Shown here: in pieces, positions 37,676 through 46,970 of the stretch
Layout of the letters: every line of letters starts with the position of its first letter
How positions within the stretch are numbered: position 1 is the stretch's first letter
Assembly: GCF_936270435.1 (NCBI RefSeq)
Contig: NZ_OW370567.1
Location: 496,001 to 560,000, forward strand
Length of the DNA: 64,000 bases
From: Wolbachia endosymbiont of Oedothorax gibbosus
GTDB lineage: Bacteria; Pseudomonadota; Alphaproteobacteria; Rickettsiales; Anaplasmataceae
Direction of reading: 5' to 3'
Notes under the pieces: model-generated
What the model saw: the letters and a program-made list of their open reading frames with translations, nothing else
Databases searched by the model: none
What the model was told of the DNA's origin: nothing
Program-made: the position numbers and the translations under genes

Positions 37676-38134
37676 GAAACGAAAAACTTCCTTGACAAAC
37701 TCCGCCAACCCCCTTATCATAAAACTGAAGCTATTTATTTACCTTCGCAATCTGCAGATTAAAACGACAAAGGGAACTTTGTATTTGGCGTAAATCATGC
37801 TTAATTTTTTGCACTATGTGCACCTCATGTCTTTATAAAACTTCTGGGTTTCTACCTATACAAGCCGAAACGCGCTTATAAAGCGTTTAAGACATCAAAA
37901 GACGTCAAATAGAACAAGGGAGAATTTGAATACTAGCTACCCTAGGTTTTCTTTGCCTTTTTTTCTGCTTAGTAAATTTCTTAACGTTTATAATTTAGGT
38001 TAGTTGTATTTAAAAGCGGCTGAATCGTAGCGTTTAGAATAAAAAACGCCAATATTTTGAAGTACATATAAATAACTAGTCACCAACGGGGCTTCTTTTG
38101 CCTTTTTTTCCGTTTAGTAAATTTCTTAAATATT
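37676..38134 (+). repeat. Dispersed intergenic repeat block
   Basis: This gene-free stretch after purD shares 37676-37722 and 38090-38134 with the inverted block at 16352-16670. It also carries an internal degenerate copy (37947-37987) of the second segment. No ORF or RNA gene is evident. Confidence 0.65.
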
Positions 38135-38156
38135 TATGGCTAAAAGAGCCCAAGAG

Positions 38157-39137
38157 ACCTCAGTTATGGATTAGAAAATAGATAAAAGTATAACTAAGAA
38201 GAGGGAAACAGGGTAAACTCGAGTATTTTAGTAATAATAAGAGGTTACCCATGAAGAAAGATATTACAGAACTGTACTGTTGCGTCGAGGATTTTTGTCG
38301 TGCGGTAGATGATAATTTTGCAAATAGGTTCTTATCAAACGGCAAAAAACCAACCAGAGTACCAGAAATAGCGCACTCAGAAATTCTAACCATAATCCTA
38401 TTATACCATAAATCACCATGTAAAAACTTCAAGGCTTTTTATCTTTGTTATCTTCAGTTATTCTATAGATCAGAGTTTTCAAAGCTGCCTTCATATCACA
38501 GATTTATTGCCTTAAAGCCGCGAGTTTTGTGGTATTTAGCATTACTTTTGCAATGGTTTTGTGAACAAGCAAAAATGACCGGGATTTCCTACATAGATTC
38601 TACTTCAATAGCAGTATGCCATCGAAAAAGAATCTCAAGAAATAAGGTTTTCAAAGGATTAGCAGAGTTAGGAAAGAATACTTACGGCTGGTTTTTTGGT
38701 TTTAAATTACATGTAGTAATCAATGAAATAGGTGAAATTCAAGGTGTTACGCTAACCAGAGGTAACGTCGATGACAGAAAACCTGTACCAACTCTAACCA
38801 AAAAACTAACTGGACTTTTGTTTGGAGATAAGGGCTATATAAAGAAAGAGCTCTTTGAGAAACTATTCGATAGAGGTCTAAAACTCGTCACTAAAGTGAA
38901 AAAAGGTATGAAAAATGCACTGATTTCGCTGAAAGAGAAGATTTTACTAGGGAAAAGATCGATTGTTGAAACGGTTTTTGGCTGCCTAAAAAACAAATTT
39001 GAACTTGAGCACACTCGGCATAGATCCACAGTAAATTTCTTGGTACATATTTTTTCTACCCTCATTTCTTATTCAATGCAATCGAAAAAGCCCTGTATTT
39101 CTCAGCTTTACTTCGTTGGTTAATCCATAACTGGGGT
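38157..39137 (+). mobile_element. IS982 element, copy 2
   Basis: 981 bp with the same 17-base ends as the other two copies. It is flanked by the 5-bp duplication AAGAG (38152-38156 and 39138-39142) and sits in intergenic repeat DNA. Confidence 0.93.
38251..39123 (+). CDS. IS982-family transposase
   Basis: This intact 290-residue DDE transposase is identical in translation to the copies at 12692-13564 and 42064-42936. Catalytic residues lie in YIDSTSIAV, LLFGDKGYI and KRSIVETVFG. It inserted between purD and the LD-carboxypeptidase gene without disrupting either. Confidence 0.93.
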   Translation: MKKDITELYCCVEDFCRAVDDNFANRFLSNGKKPTRVPEIAHSEILTIILLYHKSPCKNFKAFYLCYLQLFYRSEFSKLPSYHRFIALKPRVLWYLALLLQWFCEQAKMTGISYIDSTSIAVCHRKRISRNKVFKGLAELGKNTYGWFFGFKLHVVINEIGEIQGVTLTRGNVDDRKPVPTLTKKLTGLLFGDKGYIKKELFEKLFDRGLKLVTKVKKGMKNALISLKEKILLGKRSIVETVFGCLKNKFELEHTRHRSTVNFLVHIFSTLISYSMQSKKPCISQLYFVG

Positions 39138-39228
39138 AAGAGAGGTCAGCGCGTGACGCTGGAATCCAGTTTTTGGCAGTTTCATTGAAAATGTTGTATA
39201 GTATGCTTGTTTACAGTCAAAATCCTGG

Positions 39229-39252
39229 ATCCCAGTGTCTGGGCACTGGGAT
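39229..39252. repeat. Palindromic repeat, ATCCCAGTG type
   Basis: Arms 39229-39237 and 39244-39252 are perfect reverse complements with a six-base loop. The same arms recur at 41240, 44041, 46824, 48898 and inside ftsI at 57462. Confidence 0.85.
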
Positions 39253-39373
39253 GACAGGAGAAGGGCTACTCGGATGACAGGAGAAGGGCTACTCGGATGA
39301 CAGGAGAAGGGCTACTCGGATGACAGGAGAAGGGCTACTCGGATGACAGGAGAAGGGCTACTCGGATGACAGA
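39251..39373 (+). repeat. 23-bp tandem repeat (five full units plus a partial)
   Basis: The unit begins ATGACAGGAGAAGGG and recurs at 39251, 39274, 39297, 39320, 39343 and, altered, 39366. The units start at the right arm of the palindrome, so the array seems to have grown from it. Confidence 0.93.
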
Positions 39374-39429
39374 AGAAGGAAGCACTGCCGTCTTGCCAGT
39401 GTCGGCTACTTGGATGACACCTTGACGAT

Positions 39430-39575
39430 TCGTCATCCCGCTGCTTGTTAGCGGGATCTATGTTAAGGTATGACGGTTAAGTATCCCGCTACATATTAGC
39501 GGTTGAGATACCGCGGCGGTATGACGTAGATCCCGCTACGTGTTAGCGGCGCGGCGGTATGACGTAGAACTCGCG
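39430..39575. repeat. Second palindrome family, CCGCTA...TTAGCGG type
   Basis: Three imperfect hairpins lie close together, with arms such as ATCCCGCT and AGCGGGAT around a short loop. A related copy is at about 43814-43836. No gene is present between the IS982 copy and the LD-carboxypeptidase stop. Confidence 0.7.
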
Positions 39576-39587
39576 TTAGCTATAAGA

Positions 39588-40565
39588 TTAGCTAACATTC
39601 TGCACATCCATAAAAAACAAACCTTCTTTTTCGTCTTGAACGCTAATAATAGCGTGAGTGTTAAGAGGTAAAGGGTCATTTGTATGCCCATGACCTATTC
39701 CTTGAACTGTGAACACTGGAAAGTTAACACTTTTTGCAAACCTTTCTTTTACAACTTCAACAAGATTATCGTTACCAGAGTTGATAAAATTACCAAAAAT
39801 TACCGCTTGCACTTCATCAAAAATGTGAGCTTGTTTTAAGTGATCTAAACTGCGTTCCATTGCATATGGGTAGACTCTTATGTCCTCTAAAAATAGAATT
39901 TTGCCTTCTGCACTTACCTGCCAAGCGGTTCCTATACTATTTTCAACTAAAGTCATATTACCACCGATGATTTTAGACTCTAATCTGCTATCCTTTAGTC
40001 TAATGCCATTATTTATCATTTTTAGGTTATCAAATCTGATAGAATCCCGCTTGTTAAGAATTAACTCTTTCAATTTTTCAACAGAGCTTTCAGAAACGGA
40101 GCTATTTACTATCATTTCCATCATGGTGCCATGAAGAGTTTGCCAATCATATTTGACTTGTAGATAGATGTGCAAGGCAGTTATATCGCTATAGCCTATG
40201 AGGATTTTTTTGTTTTGAGCAATCCTTTCTTTTTTATCATTGGGTAACTTTTCTAGATAGGGAATTAACCGAGAAGCCCCTTCTCCTCCTCTGATACACC
40301 AAATTATTTTACTATCATTAGTTAGTGCACTAACCAAATCATTTGCTCTGAATTCATCAGAGTTAGAATAGAATGGATTATCATTACTATATATTTTCTC
40401 CGAAATATGGGGATTAAAATCCAAAGTTTTTACATATTCTTTTATAGTAGTCAGATCTGATTCTTTTCCCTTGGAAGAAGGAGCAATAATATCAACTTTA
40501 TCAATTGCATAAATACTTGTATTAGCACATAAAGTGAAAATAAAATATAAAAGGTAAATGATCAT
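39588..40565 (-). CDS. ldcA: LD-carboxypeptidase, S66 family
   Basis: S66 peptidases remove the terminal D-Ala from tetrapeptide muropeptides. The 325-residue protein starts with a likely signal peptide (residues 1-20). The catalytic set is visible: Ser126 in IGYSDITAL, Glu227 in ILFLEDIRVY and His294 in GIGHGHTNDPLPL. The WCIRGGEGASRL stretch matches the family's oxyanion region. A periplasmic location would fit remodelling of the reduced peptidoglycan of Wolbachia (inference). It begins at the last base of lipB, and the two genes form a pair. Confidence 0.9.
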   Translation of the reverse strand: MIIYLLYFIFTLCANTSIYAIDKVDIIAPSSKGKESDLTTIKEYVKTLDFNPHISEKIYSNDNPFYSNSDEFRANDLVSALTNDSKIIWCIRGGEGASRLIPYLEKLPNDKKERIAQNKKILIGYSDITALHIYLQVKYDWQTLHGTMMEMIVNSSVSESSVEKLKELILNKRDSIRFDNLKMINNGIRLKDSRLESKIIGGNMTLVENSIGTAWQVSAEGKILFLEDIRVYPYAMERSLDHLKQAHIFDEVQAVIFGNFINSGNDNLVEVVKERFAKSVNFPVFTVQGIGHGHTNDPLPLNTHAIISVQDEKEGLFFMDVQNVS

Positions 40566-41182
40566 TAAAATATCTTATGAAACTCTTTTTTTAGTATATC
40601 ATCCAACTCAGAGAATAGAACTTTCACTCCTAGTTCTTCCATTGATGTAACACCATAACCTTGTAGCCCACAAGGAATAATACCCTTATAATGAGAGAGG
40701 TCTGGAGAAACATTAAGCGCTATGCCATGATAAGTTACCCATTTTCTTAAACGGATACCAAAAGCTGCAATTTTTTTTTCTACTCCGTTATTATTCACCC
40801 AAACACCTATTCTATCTTCTTTAAATTCTCCAAGTATATTAAAATGCTTTAAAACATTTATGATCCAATTACTTAGGTCTCTAATATACAGCTTTATGTC
40901 GCATTTATTTCTTTTTTTAAGGTTTAGCATTAAATATATAATGCGCTGTCCTGGACCATGATATGTGTATTTACCACCCCTGCCTGTTTTGTATATGGGA
41001 AATAGTTTTTCAACAATGTCATCGTCTGTTGCACCGATTCCTGCTGTGTAAAGTGAAGGGTGCTGAAGTAGCCATACCAATTCGTCTGCTGAATTATTGT
41101 GAATTTGTTGAATTTTCTCTTCCATGGATTTTACAGCACAGTTATAATCAATGAGTTGGTTAGATGTTAGCCATTCTGTCAT
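40565..41182 (-). CDS. lipB: Octanoyl-[acyl-carrier-protein] transferase
   Basis: LipB moves octanoate from ACP to the lipoyl domains of 2-oxoacid dehydrogenases before LipA inserts sulfur. The 205-residue protein has GRGGKYTYHGPGQRIIY, the lysine in KIAAFGIRLRKWVTYHG, and the catalytic cysteine in GIIPCGLQGYGVTSM. The stop overlaps the start of the LD-carboxypeptidase gene by one base. Confidence 0.95.
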   Translation of the reverse strand: MTEWLTSNQLIDYNCAVKSMEEKIQQIHNNSADELVWLLQHPSLYTAGIGATDDDIVEKLFPIYKTGRGGKYTYHGPGQRIIYLMLNLKKRNKCDIKLYIRDLSNWIINVLKHFNILGEFKEDRIGVWVNNNGVEKKIAAFGIRLRKWVTYHGIALNVSPDLSHYKGIIPCGLQGYGVTSMEELGVKVLFSELDDILKKEFHKIF

Positions 41183-41217
41183 GTTCTATTTCTTTTTTTT
41201 TAGTATAGCATTTTCCT

Positions 41218-41462
41218 GTCATCCAGCTCCTATGATGTCATCCCAGTGCGTGACACTGGGATCTATGTCCACAACTGTACGAACGTTGTAGTTTGGGCCA
41301 CCAGTGGGCCAGTGCCCAGACACTGGGATCCAGCTTCTATGTAACTTAATTAAAAACGTTTGTTTTAGCGTAAGACAACTACCTTTAGCTCATCAGCTCG
41401 GTTATAAGCAAAATTTCTGGATTCCAGTGTCAAGCATTGGAATGACACCATTTGCTGTGCAA
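41218..41462. repeat. Cluster of palindromic repeats upstream of lipB
   Basis: A perfect palindrome at 41240-41262 (arms ATCCCAGTG/CACTGGGAT) is followed by related half-sites near 41305-41340 and 41420-41455. The 384-base gap holds no gene. The promoters of lipB and of the portal gene must lie here but are not identifiable. Confidence 0.8.
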
Positions 41463-41969
41463 TTTACCTTCAAAAATGAATGTTCGTACAGCTATGGATC
41501 TATGTCTTAGTTTAACTACAGAATCTAAAACACTTTTAACTTTTAAACATCTTTCATGAGGCACATATGAATTTCAACATTTTTCAAAGAAAGAAAAGCA
41601 GAGTATTTAGTAAATACTCTGCTTTGCAACTAATGATGGAACCAAGTTGGAGTAAGCGTGATTATGTAAGTTTTGCTGAGGAAGGTTACATAAAAAATGT
41701 TATTGCCTTTCGAGCAATCAATATGATTGCAAGTGCTGCATCTTCGGTACCTTTTACTCTCTGCCGGCTTACTGATCAGGGGAAATCACAATTAAAAGTT
41801 CATCCATTATTAAAGTTACTTTATTCTCCTAATCCAATGACATCAAAATCGGAATTTATTGAGGGAATTGTAACTTATCGGTTAGTTAACGGCAATTCTT
41901 ATATATTGATGGTTGAATCGCAGAACAATAGAAAACCACCAACAGAGCTTTATCTTCTGCGCCCTGATA

Positions 41970-42950
41970 ACCTCAGTTATGGATTAGAAAATAGATAAAA
42001 GTATAACTAAGAAGAGGGAAACAGGGTAAACTCGAGTATTTTAGTAATAATAAGAGGTTACCCATGAAGAAAGATATTACAGAACTGTACTGTTGCGTCG
42101 AGGATTTTTGTCGTGCGGTAGATGATAATTTTGCAAATAGGTTCTTATCAAACGGCAAAAAACCAACCAGAGTACCAGAAATAGCGCACTCAGAAATTCT
42201 AACCATAATCCTATTATACCATAAATCACCATGTAAAAACTTCAAGGCTTTTTATCTTTGTTATCTTCAGTTATTCTATAGATCAGAGTTTTCAAAGCTG
42301 CCTTCATATCACAGATTTATTGCCTTAAAGCCGCGAGTTTTGTGGTATTTAGCATTACTTTTGCAATGGTTTTGTGAACAAGCAAAAATGACCGGGATTT
42401 CCTACATAGATTCTACTTCAATAGCAGTATGCCATCGAAAAAGAATCTCAAGAAATAAGGTTTTCAAAGGATTAGCAGAGTTAGGAAAGAATACTTACGG
42501 CTGGTTTTTTGGTTTTAAATTACATGTAGTAATCAATGAAATAGGTGAAATTCAAGGTGTTACGCTAACCAGAGGTAACGTCGATGACAGAAAACCTGTA
42601 CCAACTCTAACCAAAAAACTAACTGGACTTTTGTTTGGAGATAAGGGCTATATAAAGAAAGAGCTCTTTGAGAAACTATTCGATAGAGGTCTAAAACTCG
42701 TCACTAAAGTGAAAAAAGGTATGAAAAATGCACTGATTTCGCTGAAAGAGAAGATTTTACTAGGGAAAAGATCGATTGTTGAAACGGTTTTTGGCTGCCT
42801 AAAAAACAAATTTGAACTTGAGCACACTCGGCATAGATCCACAGTAAATTTCTTGGTACATATTTTTTCTACCCTCATTTCTTATTCAATGCAATCGAAA
42901 AAGCCCTGTATTTCTCAGCTTTACTTCGTTGGTTAATCCATAACTGGGGT
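41970..42950 (+). mobile_element. IS982 element, copy 3, inside the portal gene
   Basis: 981 bp with the 17-base inverted ends and a 5-bp target duplication TGATA (41965-41969 and 42951-42955). Confidence 0.95.
42064..42936 (+). CDS. IS982-family transposase
   Basis: Intact 290-residue DDE transposase, the same protein as the two other copies. It lies in the same orientation as the interrupted portal gene. The ATG is preceded by AGAGG. Confidence 0.93.
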   Translation: MKKDITELYCCVEDFCRAVDDNFANRFLSNGKKPTRVPEIAHSEILTIILLYHKSPCKNFKAFYLCYLQLFYRSEFSKLPSYHRFIALKPRVLWYLALLLQWFCEQAKMTGISYIDSTSIAVCHRKRISRNKVFKGLAELGKNTYGWFFGFKLHVVINEIGEIQGVTLTRGNVDDRKPVPTLTKKLTGLLFGDKGYIKKELFEKLFDRGLKLVTKVKKGMKNALISLKEKILLGKRSIVETVFGCLKNKFELEHTRHRSTVNFLVHIFSTLISYSMQSKKPCISQLYFVG

Positions 42951-43810
42951 TGATAGGGTTGAAATTGTTCCAGGGAGAAATAACGTTCCTTATATCTATC
43001 GTTATACCATAAATAACAACAGTTATGACTTTAAAGTTGATAAACTAACCGGACGTTCAGCAGTGTTGCACCTAAAGACCTTTAACCCTTTGAATGATTG
43101 GTATGGGTTATCACCAATTGAGGCAGCCGCGTACAGTATAGATCAACATAATCAGGCGGGTGCTTGGAATCAAGCTATGCTACAAAATGGAGCAAGACCA
43201 AGTGGTGCAATAGTTATGAAATCAGCAAAGGACGGGAGTGGTGGAAGTTTAAGTCAAGAGCAGTACCAACGCTTAAAAGCGCAGATAAATGATCATTATT
43301 CAGGTCCTGTTAATGCTGGAAGACCGATATTACTTGAAGGAGGCTTGGAGTGGAAGGAGATGAGCCTATCGCCGAGGGATATGGATTTTATTGAGTCCAA
43401 ACACAGTTCAGCTCGTGATATTGCCCTGGCTTTTGGCGTTCCGCCGCAGTTGCTTGGCATACCAGGTGATAACACTTATAGCAATTTAGTCGAAGCACGC
43501 CTGTCCCTTTGGGAGCAAACGGTTTTACCAACGCTAGAAAATATTATCTGTCACCTGAATTCTTGGCTGACACCAAGATTTGGTGAAGATCTGTGCTTGT
43601 CATATGACAAAGACGCAATAGAAATTCTTATGGAAAAGAGGCAAAAGTTGTGGAAATACGTAGAAAACGCAAGCTTCATGACACTCAATGAAAAAAGGGA
43701 AGCATTTGGCTTGCCACCATTGCCGGGTGGTGATAAATTGAGTTGAAGTTTTGATGTTTATTACTTATAGCTAAACTGGCTTAGATTTACCGACAATTTG
43801 AAAAACCGTC

Positions 43811-44063
43811 ATTCCGCTACTAGTTAGCGGAATCTATACCGCGAATGAATCCACAACTGTACGAACATTGCGATTTGGGCCTACCAGGAGGGCAATGCCT
43901 CCTTCTCCTGTCATCCAAGTACCCTCTTCTTGTCATTCCAGTGCTTGACACTGGAATCTATCTTTTTCATAATCATCAAAACGTTGTATTTTAACATAAA
44001 ACGGCTACTTTTATGCTTACCAACTTAATAAAATTCCTGGATCCCAGTGTCACGCACTGGGAT
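43811..44063. repeat. Palindromic repeats between portal gene and asmA-like gene
   Basis: Palindromes with perfect 9-base arms occur at 43935-43957 (ATTCCAGTG/CACTGGAAT) and 44041-44063 (ATCCCAGTG/CACTGGGAT). A CCGCTA/TAGCGG hairpin is at about 43814-43836. The 485-base gap has no gene. Confidence 0.8.
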
Positions 44064-44231
44064 GACAAGAAAGAGGCACTGGCTCTTGGATGGAAACCAG
44101 TGTCAACTACTTTCGTGACATCGTTTACTATGTCCATATTGCAATGTTTGTACAGTTGTATGTCACGCTACTTGGATGACAGGAGGTAATGCAAAAAGCC
44201 TATTGTCTCCTAAACCGTACATCTAAGTAAA

Positions 44232-46766
44232 TTAACTATTTTTCTTGCCAACCAGAGCGATGAAGATTTGGTCTACATCAAAACTCATCTTAGGACGCCA
44301 AATAGGGCCATCCAAATGCATATCTATATAGACTGGACTGCTATAACCTGGTGGGATGAAAAAGAACCTGAATATAGAAGCTAAAGCGAAGTTAGATAAG
44401 GTTAAATTAGAAGAGATTGACCCTGATGCTTGATCAATCCCGAATTGTAAACTAGTTGAACATATACCACTCTTAATACTTGCTTTTCCGCTAATATTTT
44501 CAAAAAATGTTTTACCGTTATATATATCAACATAAGCAAGTGTGGAAATTTCAGACTTATTCTTACTGCTTAACAAATTAGTGATAAATGAATTGAAATC
44601 TACATTAGTAACTTCTATTCCCTGCGCTTGTAAATTTATATCTCCTGATAAGCTATTAGCCCAATCATGAAAACTTTTTCCTTGAGTTTTGATTTCACCA
44701 CTTAAGCTTATCTGACCATTTACATTGTCAATTCCTATAACCTTACCAATCTTTTTGGTGTCCAAATTTGCAATAGAAAATTTTGTGTGCATTGAATCTG
44801 ATCTTAAATAACCCTGAAAAAACACTTGCCCGTGTTCTAATACGTAACTTACCTGCCTGATAGTGATAGTGTTGTTTCTTATCACTGCATCTAAATTAAA
44901 ATCTTTCAAAACATTCTGCTCGGTTTTAAATTCTGCAGTTTTGATTTGCACGTTTGCATCAAAACCTTCTTTATCATCCAAAAAATCAAGCTGCTTTGTT
45001 GACCATTGAATTTGATCCATCTCATTTCTTTTCGTCTCTACTAAATTTGGTAATGTAATAATTTTTCCATTAAATTTACTGCCCGTAAGGTTAACATCTA
45101 ATAAAGGTTTGGCGTATTTTTGATCTGCTAATATTTTTGCATTACCGGTAATATCGAAATCTTCTCCATATAGCTTTATTTTATCTGCAACCAGCTTACC
45201 TTTTTCCATTTTTAGCAAAAAATTCAAATTTTTAATTTTCGTATCATTCAATGTAAAGTCATTAACACTGGCCTTTATATTTGCATCATACTGAAAATTT
45301 TTCAGCCATTGCATTTTAGATAAACTGCTAAATAATGAATGATCATATTTATCTGCATCAAGATTATGCATGCTAAATTCACCATCAATCACACTGCGTT
45401 TTTTTGTGTGACTTACTCTAATTGACCCTTGCAAGGATTCCTTATTATTTAGCAATCTAATGTCTGAGATAGATAATATTCTTGGTGCAAGGTGCAGTTT
45501 AGAACTTAGTGTAAATTGATTTTTCTGGTTTTCTTTCATCTTTATAGAAGGGAAAAAACATGAAATGAATGACTCAAAATCATTTCCTTCTACTAACAAA
45601 TCACCGTTGAATTCAGATAGGGCATTATTGTTTGAGATCTCTCCTGATAAGTAAGATATATTATTGATTCCAGGAAATTTAAGAAGCGTATTAACTTTTA
45701 CTTTGCCATCAGTGGATTTTAGTACAGCACGGAAATTGTCCAATATTTTGTTTTGATATTGAATATTAGAAGCTTCCATATTAAAATTTAAGCTCAAGTT
45801 CTTTGGCACAACTGCTCTAAAACATTCCAGAAGGTCTTTTATATTCGTTGTTTTTTGTGAATTGTCTTGTATGGAATCTAAGTCAACTTTACTGAAGCTA
45901 ATGTTGAAATTAGTGTGATTGCCTTTTCTATCATTTTGTATTGTACCACTGGCTTGCATGCTTTTGGAATCAATTTTTAAGTCAGTTGCCATAAACTCAC
46001 TTTCATTAAGACTTATATTGGATGATATCTTGATATTTTCGCTAGGAATAACACAAGAAAGAAAGCTAAGATTAATGATTTTTGCTAAATCACTCACAGA
46101 ACTGGAACTGTTATTAATTGTTAATGTTAAACTACCCTGGAGTTCTTCTTGATTTCTATTACCTGTAAATAGCAAATTTACAAAATTTGATTCAACACTA
46201 ATATATACATTCTTTTTTGTGATATTAACCTTTCCTGAAAAATCGTAATTATTATCACCTACCTTTACTTTACCAGAGAATTGCCTATTTTTTTTTACAG
46301 CAACCTCCTTTATGTTAACAATATCAGCGAAATCACTCTTAAAACTTACTTGGCTGTCTTTTATTACTATATCGACTGTGTTACCACTGGCTTTTGCATT
46401 TATAATATTAAGTAAATTTTCTTTATTGCTTTTCATGCCAAACAATGTGATTGACTTTGGTTGCAACGAAAATAAAAACAACGATAGGAGTGACGGTTTT
46501 ACCTCAATTTTTCTTACACTAATTAAATCTGATAACTTTTGCTCTTTATTTTCGTTGTATTGTATATATACATTATAAATAGTAAGCTTTGGAGTAATGA
46601 GTGAAACTTCAACTTTTCCTCCAATATGCACTTTAGCGTCATACGTCCTCTCCAACTCTTTTATAACATATCCTTTGTAGCCACTCCAATCCTTAAAAAC
46701 TGCGGCAACATGAAGAAGGACTAATACTAAAGAAATTGATAATATGGCATATAAAGAAAGTCTCAT
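44232..46766 (-). CDS. AsmA-like outer-membrane assembly/lipid transport protein
   Basis: The 844-residue protein has one N-terminal membrane anchor (MRLSLYAILSISLVLVLL) and a long periplasmic repeat region of beta strands. It ends with an AsmA-type C-terminal domain (GQISLSGEIKTQG, SSNLTLSNFALAS). AsmA-like proteins are thought to bridge inner and outer membranes and move phospholipids. The frame is open 28 codons further upstream, but that part is translated palindromic repeat (MDPSVKHWDDRN). The ATG at 46766 follows GAGAGG at a good distance, so I use it. Confidence 0.82.
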   Translation of the reverse strand: MRLSLYAILSISLVLVLLHVAAVFKDWSGYKGYVIKELERTYDAKVHIGGKVEVSLITPKLTIYNVYIQYNENKEQKLSDLISVRKIEVKPSLLSLFLFSLQPKSITLFGMKSNKENLLNIINAKASGNTVDIVIKDSQVSFKSDFADIVNIKEVAVKKNRQFSGKVKVGDNNYDFSGKVNITKKNVYISVESNFVNLLFTGNRNQEELQGSLTLTINNSSSSVSDLAKIINLSFLSCVIPSENIKISSNISLNESEFMATDLKIDSKSMQASGTIQNDRKGNHTNFNISFSKVDLDSIQDNSQKTTNIKDLLECFRAVVPKNLSLNFNMEASNIQYQNKILDNFRAVLKSTDGKVKVNTLLKFPGINNISYLSGEISNNNALSEFNGDLLVEGNDFESFISCFFPSIKMKENQKNQFTLSSKLHLAPRILSISDIRLLNNKESLQGSIRVSHTKKRSVIDGEFSMHNLDADKYDHSLFSSLSKMQWLKNFQYDANIKASVNDFTLNDTKIKNLNFLLKMEKGKLVADKIKLYGEDFDITGNAKILADQKYAKPLLDVNLTGSKFNGKIITLPNLVETKRNEMDQIQWSTKQLDFLDDKEGFDANVQIKTAEFKTEQNVLKDFNLDAVIRNNTITIRQVSYVLEHGQVFFQGYLRSDSMHTKFSIANLDTKKIGKVIGIDNVNGQISLSGEIKTQGKSFHDWANSLSGDINLQAQGIEVTNVDFNSFITNLLSSKNKSEISTLAYVDIYNGKTFFENISGKASIKSGICSTSLQFGIDQASGSISSNLTLSNFALASIFRFFFIPPGYSSPVYIDMHLDGPIWRPKMSFDVDQIFIALVGKKNS

Positions 46767-46823
46767 AGTAGACCTCTCATTCCAGCATCCTTTCGTCTTG
46801 TCATCCCAGTGCCTATTCCTGTC

Positions 46824-46846
46824 ATCCCAGTGCTTGACACTGGGAT
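46824..46846. repeat. Palindromic repeat upstream of the asmA-like gene
   Basis: Arms 46824-46832 and 46838-46846 are perfect (ATCCCAGTG/CACTGGGAT). The repeat overlaps the frame that extends the asmA-like protein at its N-terminus. Confidence 0.85.
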
Positions 46847-46970
46847 CCATCTTATTTTCATCATGGGCATTATTTCAGCGTATGCTCCTAGAATCTGTTG
46901 TCTATTGCAAAATTTCTGGATCCCAGACTGGGATGACACCGTTTGCTGTTCCTTTAGCAAAAGATCTAGT

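Larger units (their letters stand above)
41567..43746 (+). pseudogene. HK97-type phage/GTA portal protein, split by IS982
   Basis: The two halves (41567-41969 and 42956-43746) join into one frame of about 398 residues when the IS982 copy and one TGATA duplicate are removed, giving LYLLRPDRVEIVPG at the junction. Family features include FRAINMIASAASSVPF, HPLLKLLYSPNPM, GLSPIEAAAYSIDQH, RPILLEGGLEWKEMSLSPRDMDF and PPQLLGIPGDNTYSNLVEA. Portal proteins form the DNA-entry ring of the capsid. No other head gene is adjacent, and prophage WO normally uses a lambda-type portal. This single gene therefore looks like a relic of the alphaproteobacterial gene transfer agent (inference). The insertion must abolish the product. 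Confidence 0.87.

Noticed and set aside
39251..39373. Possible CRISPR array from the regular 23-bp repeat
   Set aside because: The units are directly adjacent with no unique spacers, and no cas genes are near.
41567..43746. Part of prophage WO
   Set aside because: No other WO structural gene is near, and the portal is of HK97 type, not the lambda type expected in WO.
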